Shown: positions 1-5,527 of the stretch, piece by piece | How the letters are laid out: each line of letters opens with the position of its first letter | Numbering within the stretch: position 1 is the stretch's first letter | Assembly (NCBI GenBank): GCA_016200035.1 | Contig: JACQFM010000012.1 | Coordinates: 1-5,527 of the forward strand | Origin: Nitrososphaerota archaeon | GTDB lineage: Archaea > Thermoproteota > Nitrososphaeria > Nitrososphaerales > Nitrosopumilaceae | Direction: 5' to 3' | DNA length: 5,527 bases | Translations under genes and position numbers: made by a program | Notes under the pieces: model-generated | Database searches by the model: none | What the model was told of the DNA's origin: nothing | Seen by the model: the letters and a program-made list of their open reading frames with translations, nothing else

Positions 1-480
1 GTTAACAGTATTAATCAATTCTTCCATGTTTGGTAGAAATTCGTGTAGAGGTGGGTCCAGCAGTCGTATAGTAACAGGGTAACGCTGCATCACCTTAAGT
101 ATATCTTTAAAATCACTTTTTTGTAAGACCATTAATTTTTCTAGCGCTCTTTTTCGGTCTTCTACTGTTCGAGTCATTATCATTTCAACAAAAAGAGAAA
201 GTCTGTCCTTTGCGTTAAACATCCTTTCTGTTCTACAAAGACCAATACCAGCTGCCCCATACTCTCGAGCAAGTTTTGCGGCCTCTGGAGTGTCAGCATT
301 TGCTCTTATGCCCAATCTCTTAGCTTGCTGAGCCCATGTAAGAATAGTCCTAAACTCATTGGTGATTTCAGGTTGAACCGTTGGGATCTCGCCCAAAAAA
401 ACACTTCCGTTACTACCATCTATTGTAATGACTTCACCCTCCAAAACAATCCTGCTGTCTACATGAAACTTTTTTGTAAA
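1..480 (-). pseudogene. ppdK: Pyruvate phosphate dikinase, C-terminal part, out of frame with the N-terminal part and cut by the window edge
   Basis: Reading the minus strand from base 480 to base 1 gives 160 codons without a stop, and the translation is clearly the continuation of pyruvate phosphate dikinase. It begins just after the phospho-histidine loop, in the end of the swivelling domain (ITIDGSNGSVFLGEIPTV, codons around 425-375). It then enters the PEP/pyruvate-binding TIM barrel with NADTPEAAKLA, GIGLCRTERMF (about 250-217) and RLLDPPLHEFLP (about 70-31). The Arg residues in RANADTP and GLCRTE are family-conserved. This frame is shifted by one base relative to the upstream part at 434-1795 and has a stop at 514-516, so it cannot be read from the normal start. 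The first internal start-like codons, TTG at 444 and ATG at 222, would give fragments without the upstream domains. The barrel continues outside the window. The identity is secure; whether the gene is really broken in the cell is less certain. Confidence 0.85.
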
Positions 481-1795
481 AGGCTGGCACGTCTTCAGGT
501 TTTGTCTCTTCTCTTACAAGTATCACCTTGACTCCACCATCTCCCATTCTTACTGCTTTCTTTACATCGAAAACTACTACCCCTGTAGCTGCCCCAGGAG
601 ATGCTGCAATTCCCCTTACTAGAGGTGGGTGATCCTTAAGGGCCAGAGGATCTATTGTTTTGTGTAGCAGCTGTTCAAGCTCGTCAGGTTGTAATCTTAG
701 CAGCGCTCTTTCTCTTGAGATTAGTTTTTCTTTCTCCATTTCAACTGATGTTTTAATCATACTTGTCGCATTCATTTTCGCAGAGCGAGTTTGTAACATG
801 TAGAATTTTCCCTGCTCTACAGTAAATTCAATATCTTGCGGTTCTTTGTAGTGCCTTTCTAACTTTTCACAAGTCTTGACAAGCTGTGCATATGTTTGAG
901 GCATCTCTTTTACTAATTCATCTATTGGTTGCGGAGTTCTGATTCCAGCTACGACATCTTCTCCTTGTGCGTTAACAAGATATTCACCAAATAGCTTTTT
1001 TGTCCCATCTCCAGGATTTCGTGTAAATACCACTCCTGTTGCACTGTCGTTTCCCATATTGCCAAAGATCATGGCAACAACACTTACTGCTGTTCCGTTT
1101 GCAATATCTTCAGTTATCTTGTATCTTTCTCTATACACTACTGCCCTTTCTCCCATCCAACTTTTGAAAACAGCCTCTATTGCAAGCTCAAGTTGCTTGT
1201 ATGGATCTGATGGGAATTGCTTGCCTACATGGCTTTCAAATATCTGCTTATATTCTGATACAACTTTTTTGAGAGATGGCTCGTTGAGGTAGCTATCGAG
1301 CACTACATTTTGTTCCCGCTTTGCCTTTTCTAAAACCTCGTCAAACTTTTTATCATTTACACCAAATACGACTTTGCCAAAAAGCTGTATGAACCTCCTA
1401 TGTGAATCTAAAGCAAATCTGTGATTGTTACTTTTTGTTGCAAGGCCTATAACTGTCTGGTCATTTAGACCAAGATTCAAAATGGTATCCATCATACCAG
1501 GCATTGAAATGGCCGCACCAGATCTGACCGAAACTAAAAGAGGATTTGTGGCCGACCCAAATTTTTTGCCAGTCTTTTTTTCAATCTTTGCAATGTTTTT
1601 TTTAACTTCTGACATGAGACCGGTGGGTAAATTCTTATTATTCTGATAGTATTTCTGACAAACTTCAGTGGTTATTACAAAACCTGGCGGAACGGGCAAT
1701 CCAAGTCTTGTCATTTCACAAAGGCCTGCTCCTTTGCCTCCAAGTAATTTCTTGTTTTTGCCATCTCCTTCGTTAAAAAAGTAACTGAATTTCAT
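434..1795 (-). CDS. ppdK: Pyruvate phosphate dikinase, N-terminal part, truncated by an internal deletion and frameshift
   Basis: The intact enzyme interconverts pyruvate, ATP and phosphate with PEP, AMP and pyrophosphate in the cytoplasm, feeding gluconeogenesis. This 453-residue product is about half the usual length of roughly 870-900. It has the N-terminal ATP-grasp region (KGAGL 21-25, VRSGAAISMPGMMDT 90-103, NDSATGVVFTRNP 249-261, QDIEF 320-324, LQTRSAK 334-340) and the start of the swivelling domain (GIAASPGAATG 395-405, ILVREETKPEDV 425-436). Residues matching Arg92, Asp321, Glu323, Gln335 and Arg337 of the Clostridium symbiosum enzyme, recalled from memory, are present. Homology stops at about Phe439; the last 14 residues are out-of-frame sequence ending in TGA at 434-436. 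The GG-x-TSHAAVVAR loop with the catalytic histidine, expected near residue 455, is absent. The ATG at 1795 gives the usual N-terminus. The gene lies 27 bases after the triosephosphate isomerase gene and is probably last in that operon. As read, the product cannot catalyse the dikinase reaction. Confidence 0.9.
   Translation of the reverse strand: MKFSYFFNEGDGKNKKLLGGKGAGLCEMTRLGLPVPPGFVITTEVCQKYYQNNKNLPTGLMSEVKKNIAKIEKKTGKKFGSATNPLLVSVRSGAAISMPGMMDTILNLGLNDQTVIGLATKSNNHRFALDSHRRFIQLFGKVVFGVNDKKFDEVLEKAKREQNVVLDSYLNEPSLKKVVSEYKQIFESHVGKQFPSDPYKQLELAIEAVFKSWMGERAVVYRERYKITEDIANGTAVSVVAMIFGNMGNDSATGVVFTRNPGDGTKKLFGEYLVNAQGEDVVAGIRTPQPIDELVKEMPQTYAQLVKTCEKLERHYKEPQDIEFTVEQGKFYMLQTRSAKMNATSMIKTSVEMEKEKLISRERALLRLQPDELEQLLHKTIDPLALKDHPPLVRGIAASPGAATGVVVFDVKKAVRMGDGGVKVILVREETKPEDVPAFYKKVSCRQQDCFGG
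476..484 (-). other. ppdK: Deletion and frameshift junction in ppdK
   Basis: The upstream frame runs through Ala (482-484). The downstream frame resumes at the TTT codon 478-480, leaving one unpaired base at 481. Compared with remembered dikinase sequences, residues equivalent to about 439-478 are missing, which is 40 codons less one base, or about 119 bases (3n+2). An A6 run on the minus strand (470-475) lies just beyond the junction, but a homopolymer error alone cannot explain a loss of this size. The exact breakpoint is uncertain by a few bases. Confidence 0.8.
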
Positions 1796-1822
1796 ACTAC
1801 GCCCATTATTTCAATTGGGTTA

Positions 1823-2494
1823 TCAACGTTTCTGGTTTTTTAAAATCGCCTTGGCAAACTCTTCTATTATATGCGGCCAGTTTTTCGACTTTATGATCCC
1901 ACTTGCCACCAAAATTCCATTGGCACCTAGTTGCATTGCTCTTGCAACATCATCGCCTGATACAATGCCTGCCCCACAGAGCAGCTTGGTGGAATTCCTA
2001 GCTTTTTTTACGGCCAAAACTGATCTTGTTATTACTTCTGGCTTCTCCTTTGAAACTGCTTTTCCGGTTCCTATAAGTTCTGGCGGTTCTATGGCTATGT
2101 AATTGGGGTTATGCTTTGCATACTTGGTAGCCTCGTTAACACTTTTGACACAAACCACGGAAATCATACCAAGTTTTTTGAGTCTGGTTATCAAATTTAC
2201 AATATCTTTTTCTGATATTCTATGTTCACTGTGATTTATCAGCGAACCGTGGATGCCTGATTTTTTTATTATCTCAGGAACCACAAAGCCGGTGGTGCTG
2301 CCAACAACAGCAATGTCAAGATGTTGGGCAAGAACAGGAATGTCATATCTTGCAATTTCAGACAGGTTATGTTGTGGCGGCGCAATTGCTATTTTGATTT
2401 TATATTTTTTTGAAATTTTTTCTGCTATTTTTGCTAGCTTTGCTGCTCTTGAACCGGATATCTCTGAGTAGTTTTTGAAATTGATAATAAACAA
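1823..2494 (-). CDS. tpiA: Triosephosphate isomerase, archaeal short type
   Basis: This enzyme interconverts dihydroxyacetone phosphate and glyceraldehyde 3-phosphate in the cytoplasm. At 223 residues it matches the compact archaeal form (about 220-230, against about 250 in bacteria and eukaryotes). Visible active-site features are Asn5 and Lys7 in INFKNY, the histidine in INHSEHR (His88), and the catalytic glutamate in IEPPELIGTG (Glu136) with the flexible loop that follows. The phosphate-binding segments are GAGIVSG (174-180) and GANGILVASG (190-199). The start is a TTG at 2494; it was chosen because it places the conserved INFK strand at residue 4, as expected, and a nearby ATG at 2499 is in another frame. 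The gene begins 4 bases after the stop of the aldolase/phosphatase gene, so translational coupling is likely, and no Shine-Dalgarno motif is seen. Its product supplies the balanced triose phosphates that the upstream enzyme condenses. Confidence 0.95.
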   Translation of the reverse strand: MFIINFKNYSEISGSRAAKLAKIAEKISKKYKIKIAIAPPQHNLSEIARYDIPVLAQHLDIAVVGSTTGFVVPEIIKKSGIHGSLINHSEHRISEKDIVNLITRLKKLGMISVVCVKSVNEATKYAKHNPNYIAIEPPELIGTGKAVSKEKPEVITRSVLAVKKARNSTKLLCGAGIVSGDDVARAMQLGANGILVASGIIKSKNWPHIIEEFAKAILKNQKR

Positions 2495-2498
2495 ATCA

Positions 2499-3680
2499 TT
2501 ATTTCTTATGAGCTTCTGGTTTTAGCTTCTCTTTTGGTTTAGGTTTTTGTTGACGATGTGGCTTTGATGTGTGACTTGGTCCTATTGGTTTCATCTTGCT
2601 CCACAAGACGTTCATTCTTGCTCTATAACCTTCAGCATATTCTAATTCGGAGGGAACCAGAGTTGCCGGATGAACAAATCCTTGGCTTCTCATAGCTATG
2701 GCACGTCTTACTGCAATTGTTCTGATATAGTCCCAATCCTCGGTACCAAAACCATCAACTGGTCCGGTGAATTTGCCATTGTGCATACTAAAAACAAGAC
2801 TGCTTACAATTGGTATTGCAAAATTGATGCTTGCAGAGGAGTTTATTTTTACAGGCATAAGTGGCATATGATGACTTCCTCTTGTATTTCCTGCCACATA
2901 ATGGGGGTTGTTAAAGGCACTGCCAACTTCTTCTGTGGCAGGAAAGTCTTTTTGTGTTCTGATAATACAAATCGGATCGTCTTTTCCTACATATTTTCCT
3001 GCAATGTTATGTAGCCTATCTGTGGAAGCCGCCAAGATTGGAATGTTATCTTTGGTATGTACTGATGAAATAACATATCTTCCAGGATACATTAACGCAG
3101 CTTCTAAGGTTGGCTTGTCTTCCCACATGTTTAGCTGTGCAATCTTTCCCTTTTCAACATCCATGACTTGAATCCTAACTCCTCTTGCAAGATTTTGATT
3201 GACTATTAATCCAGTATTACTTAGTGTATCTACAAACATTCTGTAAAAAGGATAGTTAAACGCCCCTGGCTCTGTCTTGTCTGCAGCATAAATTGTGAAG
3301 GCTTCGTTTGGTCTTTCCTCAAACTCCATCTCTGCTACTCCTGGTCCCATCCCTTTCACATTGCCAGAAAATGAGTCCTTTAGAAGGTCTTGTCCTGCTC
3401 CGTAGAGCCCTTCTTCTTTTGCAACTCTTGTGGCCGCCTCAAAAGCTCGCCACGCAAGTTGATGAATTTCTTTGTTATCTACACCCTTGGTATGAGTCAT
3501 TACAATGTGAATATCATCACCACAATATCCAATATACGAATCAATAAGCAGACTTTTGCCATCTTTTCTTACTTGAGGCCTAACAGTATTTCTTACAGCA
3601 TTTAGAAGTCCGTCACTTGGTCTGGTGTGACCACCAATCCCACCAACATCAGCTTTGATAACACTTACAGTAATTTTCAA
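2499..3680 (-). CDS. fbp: Bifunctional fructose-1,6-bisphosphate aldolase/phosphatase
   Basis: This enzyme condenses dihydroxyacetone phosphate with glyceraldehyde 3-phosphate and then removes the C1 phosphate, giving fructose 6-phosphate. It is an irreversible gluconeogenic step carried out in one active site. The 393-residue product shows the family signature from its first residues: KADVGGIGGHTRPS (9-22, with Asp11 and His18) and YCGDDIHI (52-59, metal-binding Asp55 and Asp56). GAGQDLLKDSFSGN lies at 94-107 and the segment ADKTEPGAFNYPFYRM at 133-148. Tyr230 and Lys233 have the spacing of Tyr229 and the Schiff-base Lys232 described for the Thermoproteus enzyme. A basic, proline-rich tail (about 369-393) follows the folded part. 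The start is a TTG at 3680; an in-frame TGA 12 bases upstream and the conserved N-terminus leave no alternative. It is the first gene of the minus-strand gluconeogenic cluster and is preceded by a TATA-like box that overlaps an inverted repeat. Confidence 0.95.
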   Translation of the reverse strand: MKITVSVIKADVGGIGGHTRPSDGLLNAVRNTVRPQVRKDGKSLLIDSYIGYCGDDIHIVMTHTKGVDNKEIHQLAWRAFEAATRVAKEEGLYGAGQDLLKDSFSGNVKGMGPGVAEMEFEERPNEAFTIYAADKTEPGAFNYPFYRMFVDTLSNTGLIVNQNLARGVRIQVMDVEKGKIAQLNMWEDKPTLEAALMYPGRYVISSVHTKDNIPILAASTDRLHNIAGKYVGKDDPICIIRTQKDFPATEEVGSAFNNPHYVAGNTRGSHHMPLMPVKINSSASINFAIPIVSSLVFSMHNGKFTGPVDGFGTEDWDYIRTIAVRRAIAMRSQGFVHPATLVPSELEYAEGYRARMNVLWSKMKPIGPSHTSKPHRQQKPKPKEKLKPEAHKK

Positions 3681-3704
3681 TATTTCTAGTCACAAAATAC
3701 TTTG

Positions 3705-3711
3705 ATTTATA
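3705..3711 (-). promoter_or_regulatory. Probable TATA box for the fbp-tpiA-ppdK cluster
   Basis: The minus strand reads TATAAAT here, centred 28 bases before the TTG start of the aldolase/phosphatase gene. In archaea the TATA box is centred about 26-27 bases before the transcription start, so the mRNA would begin at or within a few bases of the start codon and be nearly leaderless. This fits the absence of a Shine-Dalgarno site. The call rests on motif and spacing only. Confidence 0.6.
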
Positions 3712-3740
3712 GTATGTGAAAAATAATTGGCACATACTAT
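3709..3740. repeat. Perfect 10-bp inverted repeat, candidate operator
   Basis: ATAGTATGTG at 3709-3718 and CACATACTAT at 3731-3740 are exact reverse complements separated by a 12-base AT-rich spacer. Arm centres are 22 bases apart, about two helical turns, so both would face the same side of the DNA. A weaker extension (GAT at 3704-3706, ATC at 3744-3746) flanks it. The proximal arm shares three bases with the TATA-like box of the minus-strand cluster and covers the region just upstream of it, where TFB contacts the BRE. A bound dimeric regulator could therefore block or aid initiation. A hairpin role is less likely because the repeat lies upstream of both predicted transcription starts. Confidence 0.55.
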
Positions 3741-3795
3741 TCGATCAATAAATTCTTCAAAATTTCCTCAAAAGATTCCTAAATAATCGAAATGG

Positions 3796-3802
3796 TAATA
3801 AA
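3796..3802 (+). promoter_or_regulatory. Probable TATA-like box for the EF-1alpha gene
   Basis: TAATAAA is centred 27 bases before the ATG at 3826, a spacing that predicts a leaderless transcript. A second AT-rich candidate, CTAAATAATC at about 3779-3788, would give a leader of roughly 15-20 bases. That leader would contain GAGG (3815-3818), a weak Shine-Dalgarno match 7 bases before the ATG. The sequence does not decide between the two. Confidence 0.45.
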
Positions 3803-3825
3803 GCCCCTGCGTTTGAGGATTCGTT

Positions 3826-5130
3826 ATGAGCGCTAGTAAAAAGCCCCACTTGAATATGATAGTTACTGGTCACATCGATAACGGCAAGTCTACAACTATG
3901 GGTCACATGCTCCTTGATCTTGGTCTTATCGATGATAGAACTATAGCTCAACATGCTGAAGAGTCTGAAAAACATGGAAAGGGAGACACCTTCAAGTATG
4001 CGTGGGTTATGGACAACATCAAAGACGAAAGAGAAAGGGGTATCACAATAGATCTGGCGTTCCAAAAATTTGAGACTCCAAAATACTTCTTTACATTAAT
4101 TGATGCTCCAGGTCATAGGGACTTTATCAAAAACATGATTACAGGAGCATCTGAGGCAGATTGTGCTATTTTGGTACTTTCTGCAAAAGAGGGTGAGTGT
4201 GACACCGCAATAGCTCCAGGTGGGCAGGCAAGAGAGCATGCATTTCTTTTGAGAACTCTTGGTGTTAATCAATTAATTGTGGCAATAAACAAACTAGATG
4301 ATAGCAATTATTCAGAACAAGCCTTCAAGGCCGCAAAGGATAAGGCTGAAAAGCTTATCAAATCTGTAGGATACAAAGTCGAGTCAGTTCCAATAATTCC
4401 AATCTCTGGTTGGAAGGGAGATAATCTTGTCAAAAAGTCTACAAACATGCCGTGGTGGACTGGAAAGACACTCTACGAAACATTTGATGAGTTTAAGCTG
4501 CCAGAAAAGCCAGTAGGAAAACCATTGAGAATTCCAATCCAAGATGTTTATACAATCACTGGTGTCGGCACTGTTCCAGTAGGACGAGTTGAAACTGGAA
4601 CAGTAAAGCCAGGACAAAAAATTGTTGTCATGCCATCTGGTGCTGCAGGAGAAATTAAAACAATTGAAACTCATCATACCCAGATGGAATCTGCTGAAGC
4701 TGGTGACAACATTGGCTTCAACCTAAGAGGAGTAGACAAAAAAGACATCAAAAGAGGAGATGTGATAGGAACCCCTGACAAACCACCAAACGTTGCAAAA
4801 GAATTCAGAGCTCAAATTATAGTAATTCATCATCCAACCGCGATTGCACCTGGATATACGCCTGTAATGCATGCTCACACAGCTCAAGTCGCAGCAACTA
4901 TTGTTGCATTTGAAGCAAAGATAAATCCTCAGACTGGTGCTGCTGAAGAAAAGGATCCAAAGTTTCTCAAAGCAGGTGATTCTGCAATAGTAAGAATAAG
5001 ACCAGTTAGACCACTGCCAATAGAAACCTTCCAAGAATTTCCTGAATTAGGAAGGTTTGCACTCAGAGATATGGGTGCCACAATTGCGGCAGGAGTTGTT
5101 AAAGAAATAACTGAAAAATACACGGCATAG
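3826..5130 (+). CDS. tuf: Translation elongation factor 1-alpha (aEF1A, EF-Tu homologue)
   Basis: This GTPase carries aminoacyl-tRNA to the ribosomal A site. The 434-residue length is normal for archaea. The GTP-binding domain has G1 GHIDNGKS (15-22), switch-region G2 RGITID (71-76), G3 DAPGH (93-97), G4 NKLD (155-158) and G5 SGW (194-196). The two beta-barrel domains follow, with GVGTVPVGRVETG (246-258) in domain 2. RIRPVRPLPIETF (390-402) and GRFALRDMGATIAAGVV (409-425) in domain 3 are also typical. Asn19 replaces the histidine common in G1 of other EF-Tu/EF1A proteins, and Gly195 replaces the usual alanine of G5. The ATG at 3826 gives the standard PHLNMIVTGH start. It is followed after 8 bases by the uS10 gene, a widespread arrangement that suggests co-transcription and matched supply of translation components. 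Confidence 0.97.
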   Translation: MSASKKPHLNMIVTGHIDNGKSTTMGHMLLDLGLIDDRTIAQHAEESEKHGKGDTFKYAWVMDNIKDERERGITIDLAFQKFETPKYFFTLIDAPGHRDFIKNMITGASEADCAILVLSAKEGECDTAIAPGGQAREHAFLLRTLGVNQLIVAINKLDDSNYSEQAFKAAKDKAEKLIKSVGYKVESVPIIPISGWKGDNLVKKSTNMPWWTGKTLYETFDEFKLPEKPVGKPLRIPIQDVYTITGVGTVPVGRVETGTVKPGQKIVVMPSGAAGEIKTIETHHTQMESAEAGDNIGFNLRGVDKKDIKRGDVIGTPDKPPNVAKEFRAQIIVIHHPTAIAPGYTPVMHAHTAQVAATIVAFEAKINPQTGAAEEKDPKFLKAGDSAIVRIRPVRPLPIETFQEFPELGRFALRDMGATIAAGVVKEITEKYTA

Positions 5131-5138
5131 TGCTCTGA

Positions 5139-5447
5139 ATGACGCAGCTGGCCAGAATTAAGCTCACAAGCACAAGTCTGTCCAGGTTAGACGGCGTCTG
5201 CAATGAAATTAAAGGCATTGGTGAAAAGACAGGTGTCAAAGTTAAAGGTCCTACACCACTTCCCGTCAAGAGGTTAAATGTTGTGACCCGCAAGTCTCCA
5301 TGCGGACAGGGAACAAACACCTATGAAAAATGGGAGATGCGCATACATAGACGTGTAATAGATTTAAGCGCAGATGATCGAGCAATAAGACAGCTAATGC
5401 GCATAAAAATTCCAAATGATGTTTACATCGAGCTTACCCTGAAATAA
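5139..5447 (+). CDS. rps10: Small-subunit ribosomal protein uS10 (archaeal S10)
   Basis: This is a component of the head of the 30S ribosomal subunit. The 102-residue product is the normal archaeal length. Recognisable segments are the N-terminal strand ARIKLTSTSLSRLDGVC (5-21) and KVKGPTPLPVKRLNVVTRKSP (34-54), which holds the loop that reaches into the subunit. GTNTYEKWEMRIHRRVIDL follows at 58-76, and the C-terminal strand is IKIPNDVYIEL (89-99). The ATG is 8 bases after the EF-1alpha stop and has no Shine-Dalgarno site, so expression from the EF-1alpha transcript is likely. Nothing unusual is seen in the protein. Confidence 0.96.
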   Translation: MTQLARIKLTSTSLSRLDGVCNEIKGIGEKTGVKVKGPTPLPVKRLNVVTRKSPCGQGTNTYEKWEMRIHRRVIDLSADDRAIRQLMRIKIPNDVYIELTLK

Positions 5448-5458
5448 TTCTTATAGCC

Positions 5459-5464
5459 TTAAAT
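5459..5464 (+). promoter_or_regulatory. Possible TATA-like box for the gene starting at 5489
   Basis: TTAAAT is centred about 27 bases before the ATG at 5489, the same spacing as the other two promoter candidates in the window. A second candidate, TTATAG at 5451-5456, lies about 35 bases upstream. The 41-base gap after uS10 is AT-rich and has no clear terminator hairpin, so read-through from the EF-1alpha/uS10 transcript is also possible. Confidence 0.3.
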
Positions 5465-5488
5465 TACAGAAAATTTTGATTAAAAGAT

Positions 5489-5527
5489 ATGACAACTGAA
5501 GAATCTGCTCAAGAAAAGACAGAGGAA
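5489..5527 (+). CDS. Start of an unidentified protein, cut by the window end
   Basis: Thirteen codons (MTTEESAQEKTEE) are open from an ATG at 5489 to the end of the window, 41 bases after the uS10 stop. Six of the thirteen residues are acidic or basic and five are Glu, suggesting a flexible charged N-terminus. No family can be recognised from so little sequence. That the start is real is inferred from its position downstream of a co-directional operon, the TATA-like box about 27 bases upstream, and the lack of any competing frame. Confidence 0.5.
   Translation, partial: MTTEESAQEKTEE

Noticed and set aside
470..475. Programmed ribosomal frameshift at the A6 run in ppdK
   Set aside because: Frameshifting would join the two halves but could not restore the roughly 40 missing residues with the catalytic histidine.
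325..531. 68-codon plus-strand open frame
   Set aside because: It lies antisense to ppdK across the deletion junction, and its translation shows no recognisable motif.
1802..1819. Possible hairpin (CCCA and TGGG arms) between tpiA and ppdK
   Set aside because: Only four outer base pairs match and the inner part mismatches, so it is too weak to call a terminator or regulatory stem.
2670..3014. 114-codon plus-strand open frame antisense to the aldolase/phosphatase
   Set aside because: Low-quality Cys- and Ser-rich translation, no promoter or start context, and full overlap with a conserved enzyme.
3757..4065. 102-codon minus-strand open frame across the EF-1alpha start
   Set aside because: It is antisense to the strongly conserved GTPase domain, starts inside that gene, and resembles no family.
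4384..5034. Two minus-strand open frames of about 100 codons inside EF-1alpha (4384-4677 and 4723-5034)
   Set aside because: Their Cys-, Trp- and Ser-rich translations are typical reverse-frame shadows of a conserved gene with biased codon use.

Overview
The window looks like a low-GC archaeal chromosome, most probably an ammonia-oxidising Thaumarchaeota (Nitrososphaeria, Nitrosopumilus or marine group I type). The evidence is an archaeal-type EF-1alpha followed by archaeal uS10, a short archaeal triosephosphate isomerase, and the bifunctional fructose-1,6-bisphosphate aldolase/phosphatase of archaea and some deep-branching bacteria. TATA-like boxes lie about 27 bases before start codons, and there are no strong Shine-Dalgarno sites. 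The lineage call rests on remembered protein similarity and was not tested by a search.

Two gene groups diverge from a 145-base intergenic region (3681-3825). To the left, on the minus strand, lies a gluconeogenic cluster read in the order fructose-bisphosphate aldolase/phosphatase (3680-2499), triosephosphate isomerase (2494-1823) and pyruvate phosphate dikinase (1795 to beyond base 1). Gaps of 4 and 27 bases suggest one transcript. The three enzymes would take pyruvate to PEP, interconvert the triose phosphates, and condense and dephosphorylate them to fructose 6-phosphate. To the right, on the plus strand, lie EF-1alpha (3826-5130) and uS10 (5139-5447), an informational pair with an 8-base gap. 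The first 13 codons of an unidentified acidic-start protein follow at 5489.

The most striking observation is that the pyruvate phosphate dikinase gene is broken. About 40 codons (about 119 bases by comparison with a remembered homologue) are missing near base 480, and the reading frame changes there. The missing piece is the loop with the catalytic phospho-histidine, so neither fragment nor a frameshifted fusion could be an ordinary dikinase. Coding on both sides is otherwise clean, so this is either a very recent deletion or an assembly or cloning error.

The second is a perfect 10-base inverted repeat (3709-3718 and 3731-3740, arm centres 22 bases apart) that runs into the TATA-like box of the gluconeogenic cluster. 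It is a good candidate operator. No RNA genes, insertion sequences, CRISPR arrays or phage genes were seen, and there is no gene-free stretch longer than 300 bases.
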